NCBI GenBank assembly: GCA_902825875.1
Contig: CADECP010000011.1
Span: forward strand, 1-64,000
Direction: 5' to 3'
Length of the DNA: 64,000 nucleotides
Source of the DNA: an uncultured Acidobacteriota bacterium
GTDB lineage: Bacteria > Acidobacteriota > Blastocatellia > RBC074
In this document: positions 7,480 to 19,836 of the stretch, in pieces
Position numbering within the stretch: position 1 is the first letter of the stretch
Layout: every line of letters starts with the position of its first letter
The notes under the pieces: generated by a model
Told to the model about the DNA's origin: nothing
What the model saw: the letters and a program-made list of their open reading frames with translations, nothing else
Databases searched by the model: none
Position numbers and translations under genes: made by a program

Positions 7480-10400
7480 CTAGAAATCAAACCGCGCACC
7501 GATCTGAACTCGGCGCGGGCCGGCGTAAAACGGAGCATTCTGGGTGAATTGCGACGTAATGACGCCGAAAGCTGCGGGGTTCTGCAAGTTCAATGCAGGA
7601 TCGTTGAAGACCACGTTATTGAAGACATTCAGGAAGTCGAACGACAACGTGAAGCCGATCTTTTCAGTGATCTTGGTTTCTTTCTGCATCGAGAAATCGA
7701 AGAACCAGCGGTTCAATCCGCGCAAAGTTCCGCGTCCATCGCGCGTGTCACGCGAAATTTCCAGACGGCGGTAACTGTTGAACGCTTGTTCGGGGCTGCT
7801 GAAAAGGTTCAGCCCCGATCCGCGACGTGCGGGATCGCCGCTGATTCCGAAGCCATTCGATCCGATGACGCTGGAGAACACTCCGGTTCCGTTGACGATG
7901 TCGCGTATCTTGATTGCTCCGGCAGTCGGGCCGAAGATCGCACCGCCGCCAAAGGCTTGCGCGCTCTGCGAAACCGACAACGGGAATCCGGTGTGAGCCT
8001 GGAAGATGCCGGACATCGTCCAACCGCCGACGACCTTGTTCAGCGCGCCGTTGCCCATATCGAAGAAACGGCCTTTGCCAAACGGCAGTTCATACGAACC
8101 GTTCAGGTTGAACACGTGGCGCAGGTCAAACAGCGACGGCCCGTAATCGAAATCCGGGAAGTAGCTGGTCTGATATTGCGAAACGTTGTTCTGAGTGAAG
8201 GTCGTGGATTGATCCAGCGATTTCGACCAGGTGTAATTCGCATCGAAAGCCATTCCCTGCGAAAAACGTTTGCGAACCGTCAGAACCATTCCGTGATAAT
8301 TCGAGATCGCTCCTGAATGGCGCACGAACAAATCCAGAGATTGCAGGTTTGTCAGAACAGGCGAATTCGCCAGGAAACCGCCTGCGTTCGAATTCGCATC
8401 CAGGAAGGTCTGGAAGATGTTGCTGATATTTCCGTTGATGAAATCCGGCCCCAGAGTGCTGGCCAGCCGCTGAGTTACGCCTGCACCGTAAAGATTTTCA
8501 AAATACGGTTGAGCGACGACTGAACCAAGACCGCCGCCGCCCGGACGTAGCGAACGCGCCACAGCGTCAAATGCTTGAGCAAAGGTTTGTCCTGAACGAT
8601 TGTCTTTGTGGAAAAACGGAGCCGAGTTCAGATTGCCGTTGATGTACAGATCACGGGCAAACCGTCCGATGTATCCGACTTCGACCAACATGCGCCATGG
8701 CATTTCGCGTTGAATGGTGAAATCCACGATGTGGTTTTTCGGAACCTTGATGAACGGATCAACCGAAAACGACAAGGTTTCGCCAAAAGGTTTGTTTGGA
8801 ATCACCGGAGCCTGAATTTGCTGCGGAGCGGTCGGCAGCGGAATCGCTCCGTCCACGCCGATGCGATAAGCCTGTCCGGCGGCGTTTTTCGGCCCGTTGA
8901 CGCTGACCGTTTGCGCGAAGCCCACGCCCAGAGTCGGGATGATGATCGTTTGGACTGTGTTGGTGCGGTCAAAAGTCAGCGAGTAACCACCGCGAACGAC
9001 TGTTTGACGGTCGCCAAAGACTTTGTTGAACAAACCCGATTTGAAAGTCGGATTCCACGACATTGCAAAACGCGGTGACAGGTTCGACCAGTCAATGTCA
9101 TAAGCCGTTTTGCGCCCGGCGTCTTTCAACGGCAAGTAAGCAAGGTCTGGGTTGTAGACAGTTCCGTTTTGCGAAGCCGCCAATTTGTCTTTCAAGTATT
9201 GTTTGTAATTGACCAGCTTGTTCGATCCCTGAAATACGATGACGGTTTGCTTGCCGGAATCTTCGATTGGCGGTTCCTGCCAGTTGTAATTCAAACCGTA
9301 GGTGATGGTCAGCGAAGGTTTCCAGCGCCAGGTATCCTGGAAATAAAACTCCCAGGCTTTCAAAGTCGAAAAAGTCAACAACCCAGTGCCCAGCGGTTGC
9401 AACCGCAAATTGGCATCGCGGGTAATCAACGCCGGAACCGTGCTGACCATTCCCAGCAACCCGGCGTACAAAGTGTTGTAACGACCGGTGTCAGCGGCCT
9501 GGATAAATCCCGGACGTTCGGCTGCCGGAACCGTCACGAATCCGCCGGTGGTGCTGACTTCGGCCACAGGCGTGGTGATCGAACCGATGACTTTGTCGTC
9601 GCGGAAATCAATCGAACGGATGCGACGGATGTTTCCGCCGAATTGCATGTTGTGCGTGCCTTTCGTCCACGTCAGGTTGTCCGACCACTGATAAATGTTC
9701 AGTGTGCGAAATTGATTACGGGCGCGTTGCGTGTCCACGTCCACAATGTCGTCAACGACGGTTCCGCCAAAGTTGATGGCCGCGTTCAATCCGACAAACG
9801 GTTGCGGAGAAATGACGTTGAATCCCAGCCGATCGTGCAACCAGCTAAAGCGGGCTTCGTTGGTCATATTCGGTTTGATGACCGTGGTTACAGCACCATA
9901 AGCATTACGCGGACGCGATGGGAAAGAGTTGGTTCCCTGCTGAGTTCGCAAATCAACCTGGTTGGCAGCGTTTTGCAAAACGCGCTCAGCCTGGAATTTG
10001 CCATTGAAGCTCCATTTGTCTGTGATGCGATGATCGAGTCGGGCAATGGCGGCATCCGATTCCAAAACGAGCGGCGCGTTAAACACCAACCCGGCGGTAT
10101 TCAATCCGTCGCCTTGCGTGAAGTCATTCGCCGCAGGATACAGCCGCAGGTACTCCAGCATTTTCGGATTGACGCCAAGTCCGCGCGGGTCGAGCGCCTT
10201 GATCGCGTTTGCGTCAATAGTCTGAATGACTCCCGCCGAATCGCGGAAACGCAACGTTCCCGCTTTCAAGGTATCGGTCGGAACCAGGCGCGTGATTTGT
10301 GCCGGGCTGGGATTGCGACGGCCTTCATAACCGACAAAGAAGAAAGTTTTGTCTTTGATGATCGGGCCGCCAACCGTTCCGCCAAACCGATTGTCCAGAT

Positions 10401-11205
10401 GGAATGGGCGCTTCAAACCGAGCCGGTTGTTCGTCCACGAATTGGCGTTGAGCGCGTTGTCCTGGTGATACAGGTAAGCCGAACCATGAAATTGATTGGT
10501 TCCGCCTTTGGCGCTGAGCGTGATTTGTCCGCCCGAACCGCGTCCAAACGTGGCATTGGCATTGGCCGACGTGCCGCGAAATTCTTCCACCCATTCCAGC
10601 GGAACTGAAATCACCGAACGGAACGTCGCGCCAACCACGTTGTCGGACACGTCAATACCGTCAAGTTGAATCGTTGATTGATCCGAACGTGCTCCGGCAA
10701 ATTGCCCCTGCGGAGTGACCGCCGGTTGCAAAGCAAACAATGTGTTGGCCTGACGGCTCGCGTTCGGCAACCTTTTCAGACGGACTTCGTCCATCACGGT
10801 TCCGATGCTGGCATCGGCGGTTTGCAACTCGGCTTCGACACCGGCTGCGACCTGCACGATTTCATCCACCTGACCGACATCCAAAGTAGTGTTCACTGTG
10901 GCCACAATCGTCGCCGAAGCTTTCACGTCGGTGATGACTTTGGATTTGAATCCTTGAGCGGTGACTGTGACTTTGTAATCGCCCGGCGGGATTGTGTAAA
11001 AGCTGTATTGCCCGTCGGAATTGGTGGTCGCCGTTCGTTCGGCGTTTGTTCCCATATCGGTAAGTTTGACTGTGGCTTTGGCGATTACTGCGCCATTGGC
11101 GTCAGTCACCGTGCCGGACACCGTTGTTGTTGCCGCAGTCTGAGCCAGGGCAGCAAACGGCGTCAGCATTAAAAGCAAAAAAAGCAGGGTAATGCGGTAA
11201 CGCAT
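7480..11205 (-). CDS. Oar-type TonB-dependent outer-membrane receptor 1
   Basis: The 1241-residue protein has a signal peptide (MRYRITLLFLLLMLTPFAALAQ), then a carboxypeptidase-regulatory beta-sandwich at about 25-105 (TTTVSGTVTDANGAVIAKATV). A plug at about 115-260 contains LDGIDVSDNVVG, and a long beta-barrel ends in the aromatic F of GARFDF, the usual assembly signal. The family sits in the outer membrane and probably imports oligomers or binds surface polymers using TonB energy; the ligand is unknown. A ribosome site GGAGG precedes the start and a terminator follows, so it is a single-gene unit. Over 1200 residues is normal for acidobacterial Oar-like receptors. Confidence 0.93.
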   Translation of the reverse strand: MRYRITLLFLLLMLTPFAALAQTAATTTVSGTVTDANGAVIAKATVKLTDMGTNAERTATTNSDGQYSFYTIPPGDYKVTVTAQGFKSKVITDVKASATIVATVNTTLDVGQVDEIVQVAAGVEAELQTADASIGTVMDEVRLKRLPNASRQANTLFALQPAVTPQGQFAGARSDQSTIQLDGIDVSDNVVGATFRSVISVPLEWVEEFRGTSANANATFGRGSGGQITLSAKGGTNQFHGSAYLYHQDNALNANSWTNNRLGLKRPFHLDNRFGGTVGGPIIKDKTFFFVGYEGRRNPSPAQITRLVPTDTLKAGTLRFRDSAGVIQTIDANAIKALDPRGLGVNPKMLEYLRLYPAANDFTQGDGLNTAGLVFNAPLVLESDAAIARLDHRITDKWSFNGKFQAERVLQNAANQVDLRTQQGTNSFPSRPRNAYGAVTTVIKPNMTNEARFSWLHDRLGFNVISPQPFVGLNAAINFGGTVVDDIVDVDTQRARNQFRTLNIYQWSDNLTWTKGTHNMQFGGNIRRIRSIDFRDDKVIGSITTPVAEVSTTGGFVTVPAAERPGFIQAADTGRYNTLYAGLLGMVSTVPALITRDANLRLQPLGTGLLTFSTLKAWEFYFQDTWRWKPSLTITYGLNYNWQEPPIEDSGKQTVIVFQGSNKLVNYKQYLKDKLAASQNGTVYNPDLAYLPLKDAGRKTAYDIDWSNLSPRFAMSWNPTFKSGLFNKVFGDRQTVVRGGYSLTFDRTNTVQTIIIPTLGVGFAQTVSVNGPKNAAGQAYRIGVDGAIPLPTAPQQIQAPVIPNKPFGETLSFSVDPFIKVPKNHIVDFTIQREMPWRMLVEVGYIGRFARDLYINGNLNSAPFFHKDNRSGQTFAQAFDAVARSLRPGGGGLGSVVAQPYFENLYGAGVTQRLASTLGPDFINGNISNIFQTFLDANSNAGGFLANSPVLTNLQSLDLFVRHSGAISNYHGMVLTVRKRFSQGMAFDANYTWSKSLDQSTTFTQNNVSQYQTSYFPDFDYGPSLFDLRHVFNLNGSYELPFGKGRFFDMGNGALNKVVGGWTMSGIFQAHTGFPLSVSQSAQAFGGGAIFGPTAGAIKIRDIVNGTGVFSSVIGSNGFGISGDPARRGSGLNLFSSPEQAFNSYRRLEISRDTRDGRGTLRGLNRWFFDFSMQKETKITEKIGFTLSFDFLNVFNNVVFNDPALNLQNPAAFGVITSQFTQNAPFYAGPRRVQIGARFDF

Positions 11206-11440
11206 ACTGAACCTCCAGAAAGATTGTTGAGCGAAAGGCCGGACGGAAATGTCTCGGTCTTGGGGTGAAAAACTAGCCTGTCATTGAATCAGTTAGATTG
11301 CCGATTCATCAAACTTCAAATTGCTTATTTTTGGTCGCGCACGGCAGCAAAGACTCACTGCCTTTTGGAAAGCGGGCGAATGGTATAACGAACTTTTGAA
11401 CTATCGCAAGGTTTTCAGAGAACGCAAGGCTCAAACAGCA

Positions 11441-11477
11441 AGAAAAAGCCATCGCTCTTCCAAAAAAAGCGAGCGAT
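11441..11477 (-). terminator. Terminator overlapping the DoxX-like stop codon
   Basis: Stem ATCGCTC (11451-11457) pairs with GAGCGAT (11471-11477). On the minus strand the hairpin is followed by GGCTTTTTC. The stem is only 7 bp, so strength is moderate. Confidence 0.55.
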
Positions 11478-12286
11478 CAAGGCGCAGATTCTTCTGAAAC
11501 TTTGAGTATCTGCCAGTCTACGAAACTGTGAGGGCGATTGACTTCGACGCGAATGAATTTCGGCGGCGTTGCGCCTTTGACTTCAAACATCACAAAGCCT
11601 TGCCGATTGATGCCGGTTCCGCCGCCATACCGCGAACGCTTCAATTCCAGGTCGTCTTTTTTCCAGCCTCGCTCAGCACAAGCGGCTAAGGCTTTTCCTT
11701 CGGGGCCGGGCGTCAGACTGGCCACAGCGGCGTTCAGCAAAAACAAGGTGATCGGCAACAAGATTGCCGCGACAACCAGCCGCTTCAGCGTTTTTCCGCG
11801 CGGAGCGGCAACAGCAGGCGAAGAAACTTCCGCCAATTCTTCCGGTTTCAACTGACGCAACAAGGCATCGGTTTTGGCATCGCTGAGAAAAATCAGTTTC
11901 AGTTTCGGCAGGTCGTACAACAGCAAAAACGCACAGAGCAACGTGTAAGTCAGGCTGGCATATTTCACGCCGGGAAATTCAAAGGCGAACGTCATCACCG
12001 TGATGTTCAACGTAACGGGAAACAGCGCCACGGCTCCGGCGGTTCGCGTTCGCGGAATCAACAGCAACACTCCGGCCAGAAGTTCTCCGAAGCCTGTGAA
12101 CAAGGCATAAGCTTTCGACCAGCCAAAAAACGACCAGACCAGAAACGTGCCATCCACCGTTTTGCTGTCAATGACGAAATCGCCGTAGTAATACTGCCCG
12201 CCGAACAGTTTGACCACGCCATAAACGACAAACACAAAACCCAGCAAAAGCCGGATCAGTAACACAAGGTACGGCAGCTTTTTCAT
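11477..12286 (-). CDS. DoxX-like family integral membrane protein
   Basis: The protein has 269 residues. Four hydrophobic helices fill the first ~135 residues (YLVLLIRLLLGFVFVVYGVV, then ALFTGFGELLAGVLLLI, VALFPVTLNITVMTF and SLTYTLLCAFLLLYDLPKL), the DoxX/DoxD arrangement, with an early Arg-Gly pair. A fifth helix near 175-195 is followed by a short C-terminal domain with RSRYGGGTGINRQGFVMFE. DoxX-like proteins are linked to redox or sulfur metabolism, but this branch has no known role. GGAGG sits upstream of the chosen ATG. The longer frame to 12544 only reads the neighbouring receptor end out of phase. It lies between two Oar receptors, each with its own terminator. Confidence 0.8.
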   Translation of the reverse strand: MKKLPYLVLLIRLLLGFVFVVYGVVKLFGGQYYYGDFVIDSKTVDGTFLVWSFFGWSKAYALFTGFGELLAGVLLLIPRTRTAGAVALFPVTLNITVMTFAFEFPGVKYASLTYTLLCAFLLLYDLPKLKLIFLSDAKTDALLRQLKPEELAEVSSPAVAAPRGKTLKRLVVAAILLPITLFLLNAAVASLTPGPEGKALAACAERGWKKDDLELKRSRYGGGTGINRQGFVMFEVKGATPPKFIRVEVNRPHSFVDWQILKVSEESAP

Positions 12287-12373
12287 ACAGAAGCCTCCGA
12301 GTTGTTTTGGGATTTGGTAACGCGCGCGGATAGTAGACCTGCTCAACAGCAGTGACAAGGTTTTCGGCGTCAA

Positions 12374-12417
12374 AAGAAAACCCGCCTGCTCAGCGTAAAC
12401 GCTGAAAGCAGGCGGGT
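12374..12417 (-). terminator. Rho-independent terminator of receptor 2
   Basis: An 11 bp stem (ACCCGCCTGCT / AGCAGGCGGGT) encloses an inner CAGCG/CGCTG stem. On the minus strand it is followed by TTTTCTTTT. It lies just past the receptor stop. Confidence 0.88.
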
Positions 12418-12440
12418 AGAGTTTCAACCTGGCGATTGGT

Positions 12441-15743
<3,303 letters not shown>

Positions 15744-15980
15744 TCATGGAATCGAAAAATAACCTTCGCTGTTGGTGGTGGTTTTGGATTCCAACCCGGT
15801 AGCCGGATTTTTGGCCGTGACGGTTGCCCCCGGCAAAGCCGCGCCGGTCACGTCAGTCACCGCCCCGCGTATGCCGCCGGTTGCAGCCTGCGCATGCACG
15901 TCAACAGGCATCGCCATCAGAAATGCCAGTCCAAGTGACAGACAGGCAATAATGCCGAATCTCTTTATGGAGTCGAACAT
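15744..15980 (-). pseudogene. 5' fragment of Oar-type receptor 2 (signal peptide and half of the N-terminal domain)
   Basis: The fragment codes MFDSIKRFGIIACLSLGLAF, a signal peptide ending near VHAQ, and then the first strands of the regulatory domain (GGIRGAVTDVTGAALPGATV, ending EGYFSIP). It stops at TGA exactly where paralogues continue with a residue and PG. The second Met (15980) is chosen because AGGAGG lies 7 bases upstream; the first ATG at 15986 is only one base from that site. Translation ending at TGA directly followed by ATG could allow reinitiation, but the downstream product would lack a signal. Confidence 0.8.
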
Positions 15981-15986
15981 AAACAT

Positions 15987-16290
15987 TCCTCCTGAGTAAG
16001 TTTTGGATAGGTGGAAGAGCGCCAGGAATTACGTGGACTAGCGTAACTCAATTGACTCTTGTTTGGCATCGTTGAAACCGAACGATTTCAAACGACACGA
16101 ACAATCCCAACACGGCCAGTGCAAGCTATTTTTTGTATTTTTAGTAATTGGTCGGCGATGCGCCGCCTGTGATCTCTCAAACGGATGTTATAACGGCCAA
16201 TGGAACGGCTGCAAGCTTGATGGAGAACAATTTGACTTCAATAAAAACAGCGCACACTCACATCCAGTCTCTGAGTCTACGAAAGATGCC
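15987..16290. other. Intergenic region, promoter side of receptor 2
   Basis: About 300 bases with no plausible gene. It contains TTACG...CGTAA half-sites (about 16029-16046) that could be an operator, but this is weak. Confidence 0.35.
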
Positions 16291-18393
16291 TCAACGCTTT
16301 CGTGACCAAAATGAGGCTGTCTGATTGCCAATCTGTCTGGCAACGGATTTGGCTTTGGCTGAACTTGTGCGTTTCGGGTCGGCTGCACAGCGGAAACCCA
16401 GACTTGGGCCTTTGTCTTCAGGTTTTGCCCAAACGCGAGTCGTCGTCATTGCATATTCTTTGGGATAATCGAACGCTCCACCGCGAACGACTTGATAAGT
16501 TCCCTGATACCCTGCTTCGCGCGGAGTCTGGCGGTCACTGCCGGGATAATGAACGAAATCCGTCGCCGTCCATTCAAATACGTTGCCGGACAAGTTCATC
16601 AATCCCGTCGAAGTTGGGCGAACGTCGTTGTCCACATTGCGCGGACGTTCCAAACGGGATTCTTTGGTGTTGGCTGTGCCGTCAATCCATTGCTCGCCCC
16701 AAGTGTAGAGATTCATTTTGCCGTTCGGCGTTCCGGCGTCTTTGCCGCGAGCGGCGAATTCCCATTCTTTTTCCGATGGCAACCGATAAATAAATCCGTC
16801 GTTGCGTTTGGTTGTCAGCCAGGTGCAATACTTCGCGGCATCGCGGTAAGTCACGTGAGTCACCGGCAACGAACCGGCATTGGCGGGCGGCGAAGAACCT
16901 TGCCAATGGCTTGGCGGAGCCTGACCGCTTTTGACGAACTCGGCGTATTCGTCGTTCGAGACTTCGGTCTTGGCCAGCAAAAAAGTTTTCACTTCTTCGG
17001 GATGAGCGGGGTAATCGTAGCTGAAAATCTTGATCGGCCCGGCTTGCGAATTGATGGCGAATTCTTTCTCGGCATCGGTCAGGTTACGCCCCATCAGAAA
17101 ACTGCCGCCTTCGATCAAAACCATATCGCCGGGAACCGTCACTGGAGCCGGTGGATTTTTTCCGCTGCCGGACGTGGTCGTTGTAGTTTCGCTACTTGGT
17201 CGAAGAAAGATCGCCGCTATCGCCAAAGCCAGCACAACAACCAACGCGCCCATTGCCCAGATCAATTTTGAACCGCCAGCACTCGCAGGTTTGGTGACGG
17301 CGGTTCCGCGCACAGCGGTTCCGGGAGTCGTGAATTTGCCGGAATCGGTCAAAGCAACCGTAGCCGCTCCTGTCGGCGCAACTTCCAAACGTTCAGTCGG
17401 AGCCGCAGCAGCCACAGCTTTCTCAAACGCGCGCGTGCTTCGTTTGTCCACCAACCCCAATCTCAACGAATCTTCCAGCGTCAGAATCGCATTTTTGAAC
17501 TCTTCCGCCGATTGGTATCGCTGATCCGGGCGTTTGGCCAACGCGCGCAGCACCAGTTCATCAAGCTGTTTGGGAATTCCCGGATAATAAGCCGACGGCG
17601 GCGGCGGCGCTTCGTTGACGTGTTTGCGCCTCATGGAAATATCCGGGCTGGTGTCTGGATCGGGCGCGAACGGCAATCGCCCAGCCAACATTTCATACAG
17701 TGTGATTCCCAGCGAATAAATGTCCGAGCGCGCGTCCAGTTCCGCCAGGCCGAATTGCTGCGGCCCCAAAATGGCTTCGGGCGACATGTAGGCGCTGGTT
17801 CCCGGCGTCAGTTTTTGCGTGACGGTTTTGGATTGCTGAACTTTGACGATGCCGAAATCGCTGACCTTGACCGTTTCGGCATCCATCATCAGCAAGTTCG
17901 CTGGTTTGATGTCGCGGTGAACGATGCCTATGCGCTCTTCGCCCTCCCAGCGATATTTGAAGTTGTGCGCGTACTGCATCGCATCCAGTGCGTGGACGAA
18001 AATCTTCAACGCGCGTTTATGCGGAATCGGCCCGGTTTCGTAAGCGATCATTTCGGCGACATTGGAGATGCGGCGACCTTTGTGCTGATAACCGGGCATG
18101 TATTCCAGAATCAGAAAGAGTTGATCGCCTTCGACGGCAAACTGAATGACGCTGACAATGTGAGGGTGTTTGAACTGAACCTGTAAATTGGCTTCGCGGA
18201 TGAAAAGTTCGCGCAACAAAGCCGCCTGGCGTTCGCTGCTGGCATAACCGGTCAAGGTTTTGATGGCGACCTGTTGTTTGTATTCGGTCAGGAATGCGCT
18301 TTCCGCCAGATAAACCTTGCCCATTCCCCCTTCGCCGACTTCAGAAACGATTCGATAGCCGCAGACGATTTTGCCGATCAAATTGTTGTTCAT
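16291..18393 (-). CDS. Transmembrane Ser/Thr protein kinase fused to an FGE-sulfatase (SUMF1) domain
   Basis: The protein has 700 residues. The N-terminal Hanks-type kinase shows the glycine loop GEGGMGKVY (20-28), Lys45 in VAIK, HRD at 159-161 in IVHRDIKPANLL, DFG at 179-181, and SPE at 204-206, so all catalytic residues are present. A linker rich in Ala, Thr and Pro leads to one membrane helix at about 377-397. Outside the membrane, residues ~420-680 form a formylglycine-generating-enzyme-like domain (GDMVLIEGGSFLMGRN, then NVFEWTATDF and GFRCA). In most bacteria this domain acts as a ligand-binding or structural module rather than an enzyme. Probable role: sensing at the envelope and phosphorylating cytoplasmic targets. 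It is divergent from the next gene across 123 bases. Confidence 0.92.
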   Translation of the reverse strand: MNNNLIGKIVCGYRIVSEVGEGGMGKVYLAESAFLTEYKQQVAIKTLTGYASSERQAALLRELFIREANLQVQFKHPHIVSVIQFAVEGDQLFLILEYMPGYQHKGRRISNVAEMIAYETGPIPHKRALKIFVHALDAMQYAHNFKYRWEGEERIGIVHRDIKPANLLMMDAETVKVSDFGIVKVQQSKTVTQKLTPGTSAYMSPEAILGPQQFGLAELDARSDIYSLGITLYEMLAGRLPFAPDPDTSPDISMRRKHVNEAPPPPSAYYPGIPKQLDELVLRALAKRPDQRYQSAEEFKNAILTLEDSLRLGLVDKRSTRAFEKAVAAAAPTERLEVAPTGAATVALTDSGKFTTPGTAVRGTAVTKPASAGGSKLIWAMGALVVVLALAIAAIFLRPSSETTTTTSGSGKNPPAPVTVPGDMVLIEGGSFLMGRNLTDAEKEFAINSQAGPIKIFSYDYPAHPEEVKTFLLAKTEVSNDEYAEFVKSGQAPPSHWQGSSPPANAGSLPVTHVTYRDAAKYCTWLTTKRNDGFIYRLPSEKEWEFAARGKDAGTPNGKMNLYTWGEQWIDGTANTKESRLERPRNVDNDVRPTSTGLMNLSGNVFEWTATDFVHYPGSDRQTPREAGYQGTYQVVRGGAFDYPKEYAMTTTRVWAKPEDKGPSLGFRCAADPKRTSSAKAKSVARQIGNQTASFWSRKR

Positions 18394-18516
18394 AAAAAAT
18401 TTTCAGTATTATCGCTCTGCTCAATTGATGTTTCGCCAATGAATAAGTCGCACAACATCGGACATCAACTGACGATTCGGAAGCCGAATGCTAGCGTAAT
18501 TTGCCAAGACACCCAA

Positions 18517-19080
18517 ATGAAACGTCTGACCAAACAACAACTGGTTCTGGAAATTTACGACCGCGAAGCGATGGGCGAAGTGACGGCGGCGGAAATCGAA
18601 ATCATCAATCGGGCGTTGATCGAAGAATACGGCGAAGGCGGCGCAATGGAACCTGCTGAAATCGCCAGCATCTTGAATCAGGAAGAGTTGCCAATTCGAT
18701 TCGACCAGATTTTCAGGATGGATTCGCCGACGGAAAAATATGAGCAGATTTTTCGTAGATTGAACGGTTGCGGCAGCTTGAACGAAGCGGAAATGACATT
18801 GCGGCGGGTTGATGAACTTTACGGACAGTTTCAGCAAGCGGGCGATAAAACCGGGATGCGCTTTGCTCGTCAGGCGGTAATGCGCCTGAAACAACAAACC
18901 GCTGAGCTTTCGCAATCTCCAAAACTGTCTGAACTTCGCCGTATTGAGCTGGGGGAGATTGCTCAATGGGCGACGATTTGGTTGCAGACACCGGGATTGT
19001 TTGCCCAGTGGTTGGAACTGCGAAAAGCTTCAGCGGTTTATAAAACGTTGTTTCAGGATAAAAATTCGGGACCAAAATGA
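18517..19080 (+). CDS. Conserved-looking cytoplasmic protein of unknown function
   Basis: The 187-residue protein has no signal or membrane segment. It begins MKRLTKQQLVLEIYDREAMG and is mainly helical and acidic in its first half, with several Glu/Arg-rich amphipathic helices. I recognise no family. The ATG at 18517 is preferred because upstream codons of the longer frame overlap the control region shared with the divergent kinase gene. That pairing might mean it belongs to the kinase pathway; this is an inference from position only. Confidence 0.6.
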   Translation: MKRLTKQQLVLEIYDREAMGEVTAAEIEIINRALIEEYGEGGAMEPAEIASILNQEELPIRFDQIFRMDSPTEKYEQIFRRLNGCGSLNEAEMTLRRVDELYGQFQQAGDKTGMRFARQAVMRLKQQTAELSQSPKLSELRRIELGEIAQWATIWLQTPGLFAQWLELRKASAVYKTLFQDKNSGPK

Positions 19081-19263
19081 TGACAATCCAGCCAGACAAA
19101 ACGAGGCAAATAACAAGGAGCGGGCCATTAACGAGCCTGGTGCCGTAGTTCGCTGACGGCCCGCCCTGGCCCCTAGCTATTCTTTGCTAGGCACAAACAA
19201 AACAATCCCAATTCGATAATTCTTCCGAATTTTCCGCCCGTAAAATCAACAAACAGAGCGATT

Positions 19264-19836
19264 TTAATGTTTCAGCCGATTTTCGCCTGACCAACAGTCA
19301 GGCGAAAATTCAGCACTGTTTCTTAATTTCCTGACGGTTAAATTGGCGAGATCGGATTTTTCGATCACATAAATTCTCGAATAACCTTCATAAGTTAATC
19401 TTGCCAGACTCTCGCTCAATTCTCTCTGGTGAAGCTCCAGAACTTCAGACGCGACCTGCCGCCCGAAACGAGCCTGATTGTGATCCTGACAGATTTCCAG
19501 CGATACGTTGAACACAATGGCCACAACCGGAACGCAACTCGATCGCGCCATTCTCAGCAGCGGTCGCCGAGCGCGAAATTGCAGATTGGTCGCGTCAATC
19601 ACGGTCAGCTTCTTTTGCTGCAACCGCAACCGCGCAAGGTGATGCACAAGGCCGAAAGTTTCGGCATTGATTGTCTGATCGCTTTCGTCGTCGCAAATCA
19701 TCGCGCGGCAACGGTCAGAAGAAATAATTTCAGTCGGTTGAAAGTGGCGAGCGGCAAATGTGGACTTCCCTGCACCGGATGAACCAATCAATAAGACCAG
19801 CGACGGATCGGGGATTTCTAAAATTGGCGAGTTCAT
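19264..19836 (-). CDS. P-loop kinase, AAA_33 / polynucleotide-kinase type
   Basis: The 190-residue protein has a Walker A motif, GSSGAGKSTFA, at about residues 18-28, the SSDRCR signature after the second strand, a lid-like Arg cluster (NLQFRARRPLLRMA) and DATNLQ as the Walker B-like strand. This is the layout of bacterial Pnkp-like and zeta-toxin-related nucleotide kinases. Its ATG overlaps the stop of the upstream 7TM-HD gene (ATGA), so the two are translationally coupled. The longer frame to 20010 lies inside that gene and is rejected. The final ~15 codons lie on a 13 bp hairpin. The substrate (nucleoside, RNA end or small molecule) is unknown. Confidence 0.75.
   Translation of the reverse strand: MNSPILEIPDPSLVLLIGSSGAGKSTFAARHFQPTEIISSDRCRAMICDDESDQTINAETFGLVHHLARLRLQQKKLTVIDATNLQFRARRPLLRMARSSCVPVVAIVFNVSLEICQDHNQARFGRQVASEVLELHQRELSESLARLTYEGYSRIYVIEKSDLANLTVRKLRNSAEFSPDCWSGENRLKH
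19279..19309 (-). terminator. Perfect hairpin inside the 3' end of the P-loop kinase gene
   Basis: ATTTTCGCCTGAC (19279-19291) pairs perfectly with GTCAGGCGAAAAT (19297-19309) around a 5 base loop, 15 bases before the stop codon. It lacks a clean T run downstream, so it may instead slow RNA decay. The function is uncertain. Confidence 0.45.

Noticed and set aside
9169-10608. Long plus-strand frame of 479 residues opposite receptor 1 (similar ones lie opposite receptors 2, 4 and 5).
   Set aside because: Antisense shadows of biased codon use in the receptors; Arg- and Gln-rich with no domain.
15744-15746. Possible reassigned TGA (genetic code change or selenocysteine).
   Set aside because: Many intact genes here end in TGA (hsdM, hsdS, speA, the HD protein), and no selenocysteine context or Cys homologue is expected at that turn.
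19100-19263. GCGGGCC...GGCCCGC hairpin that might be a small RNA.
   Set aside because: No promoter, no terminator T run and no known RNA shape; insufficient evidence.
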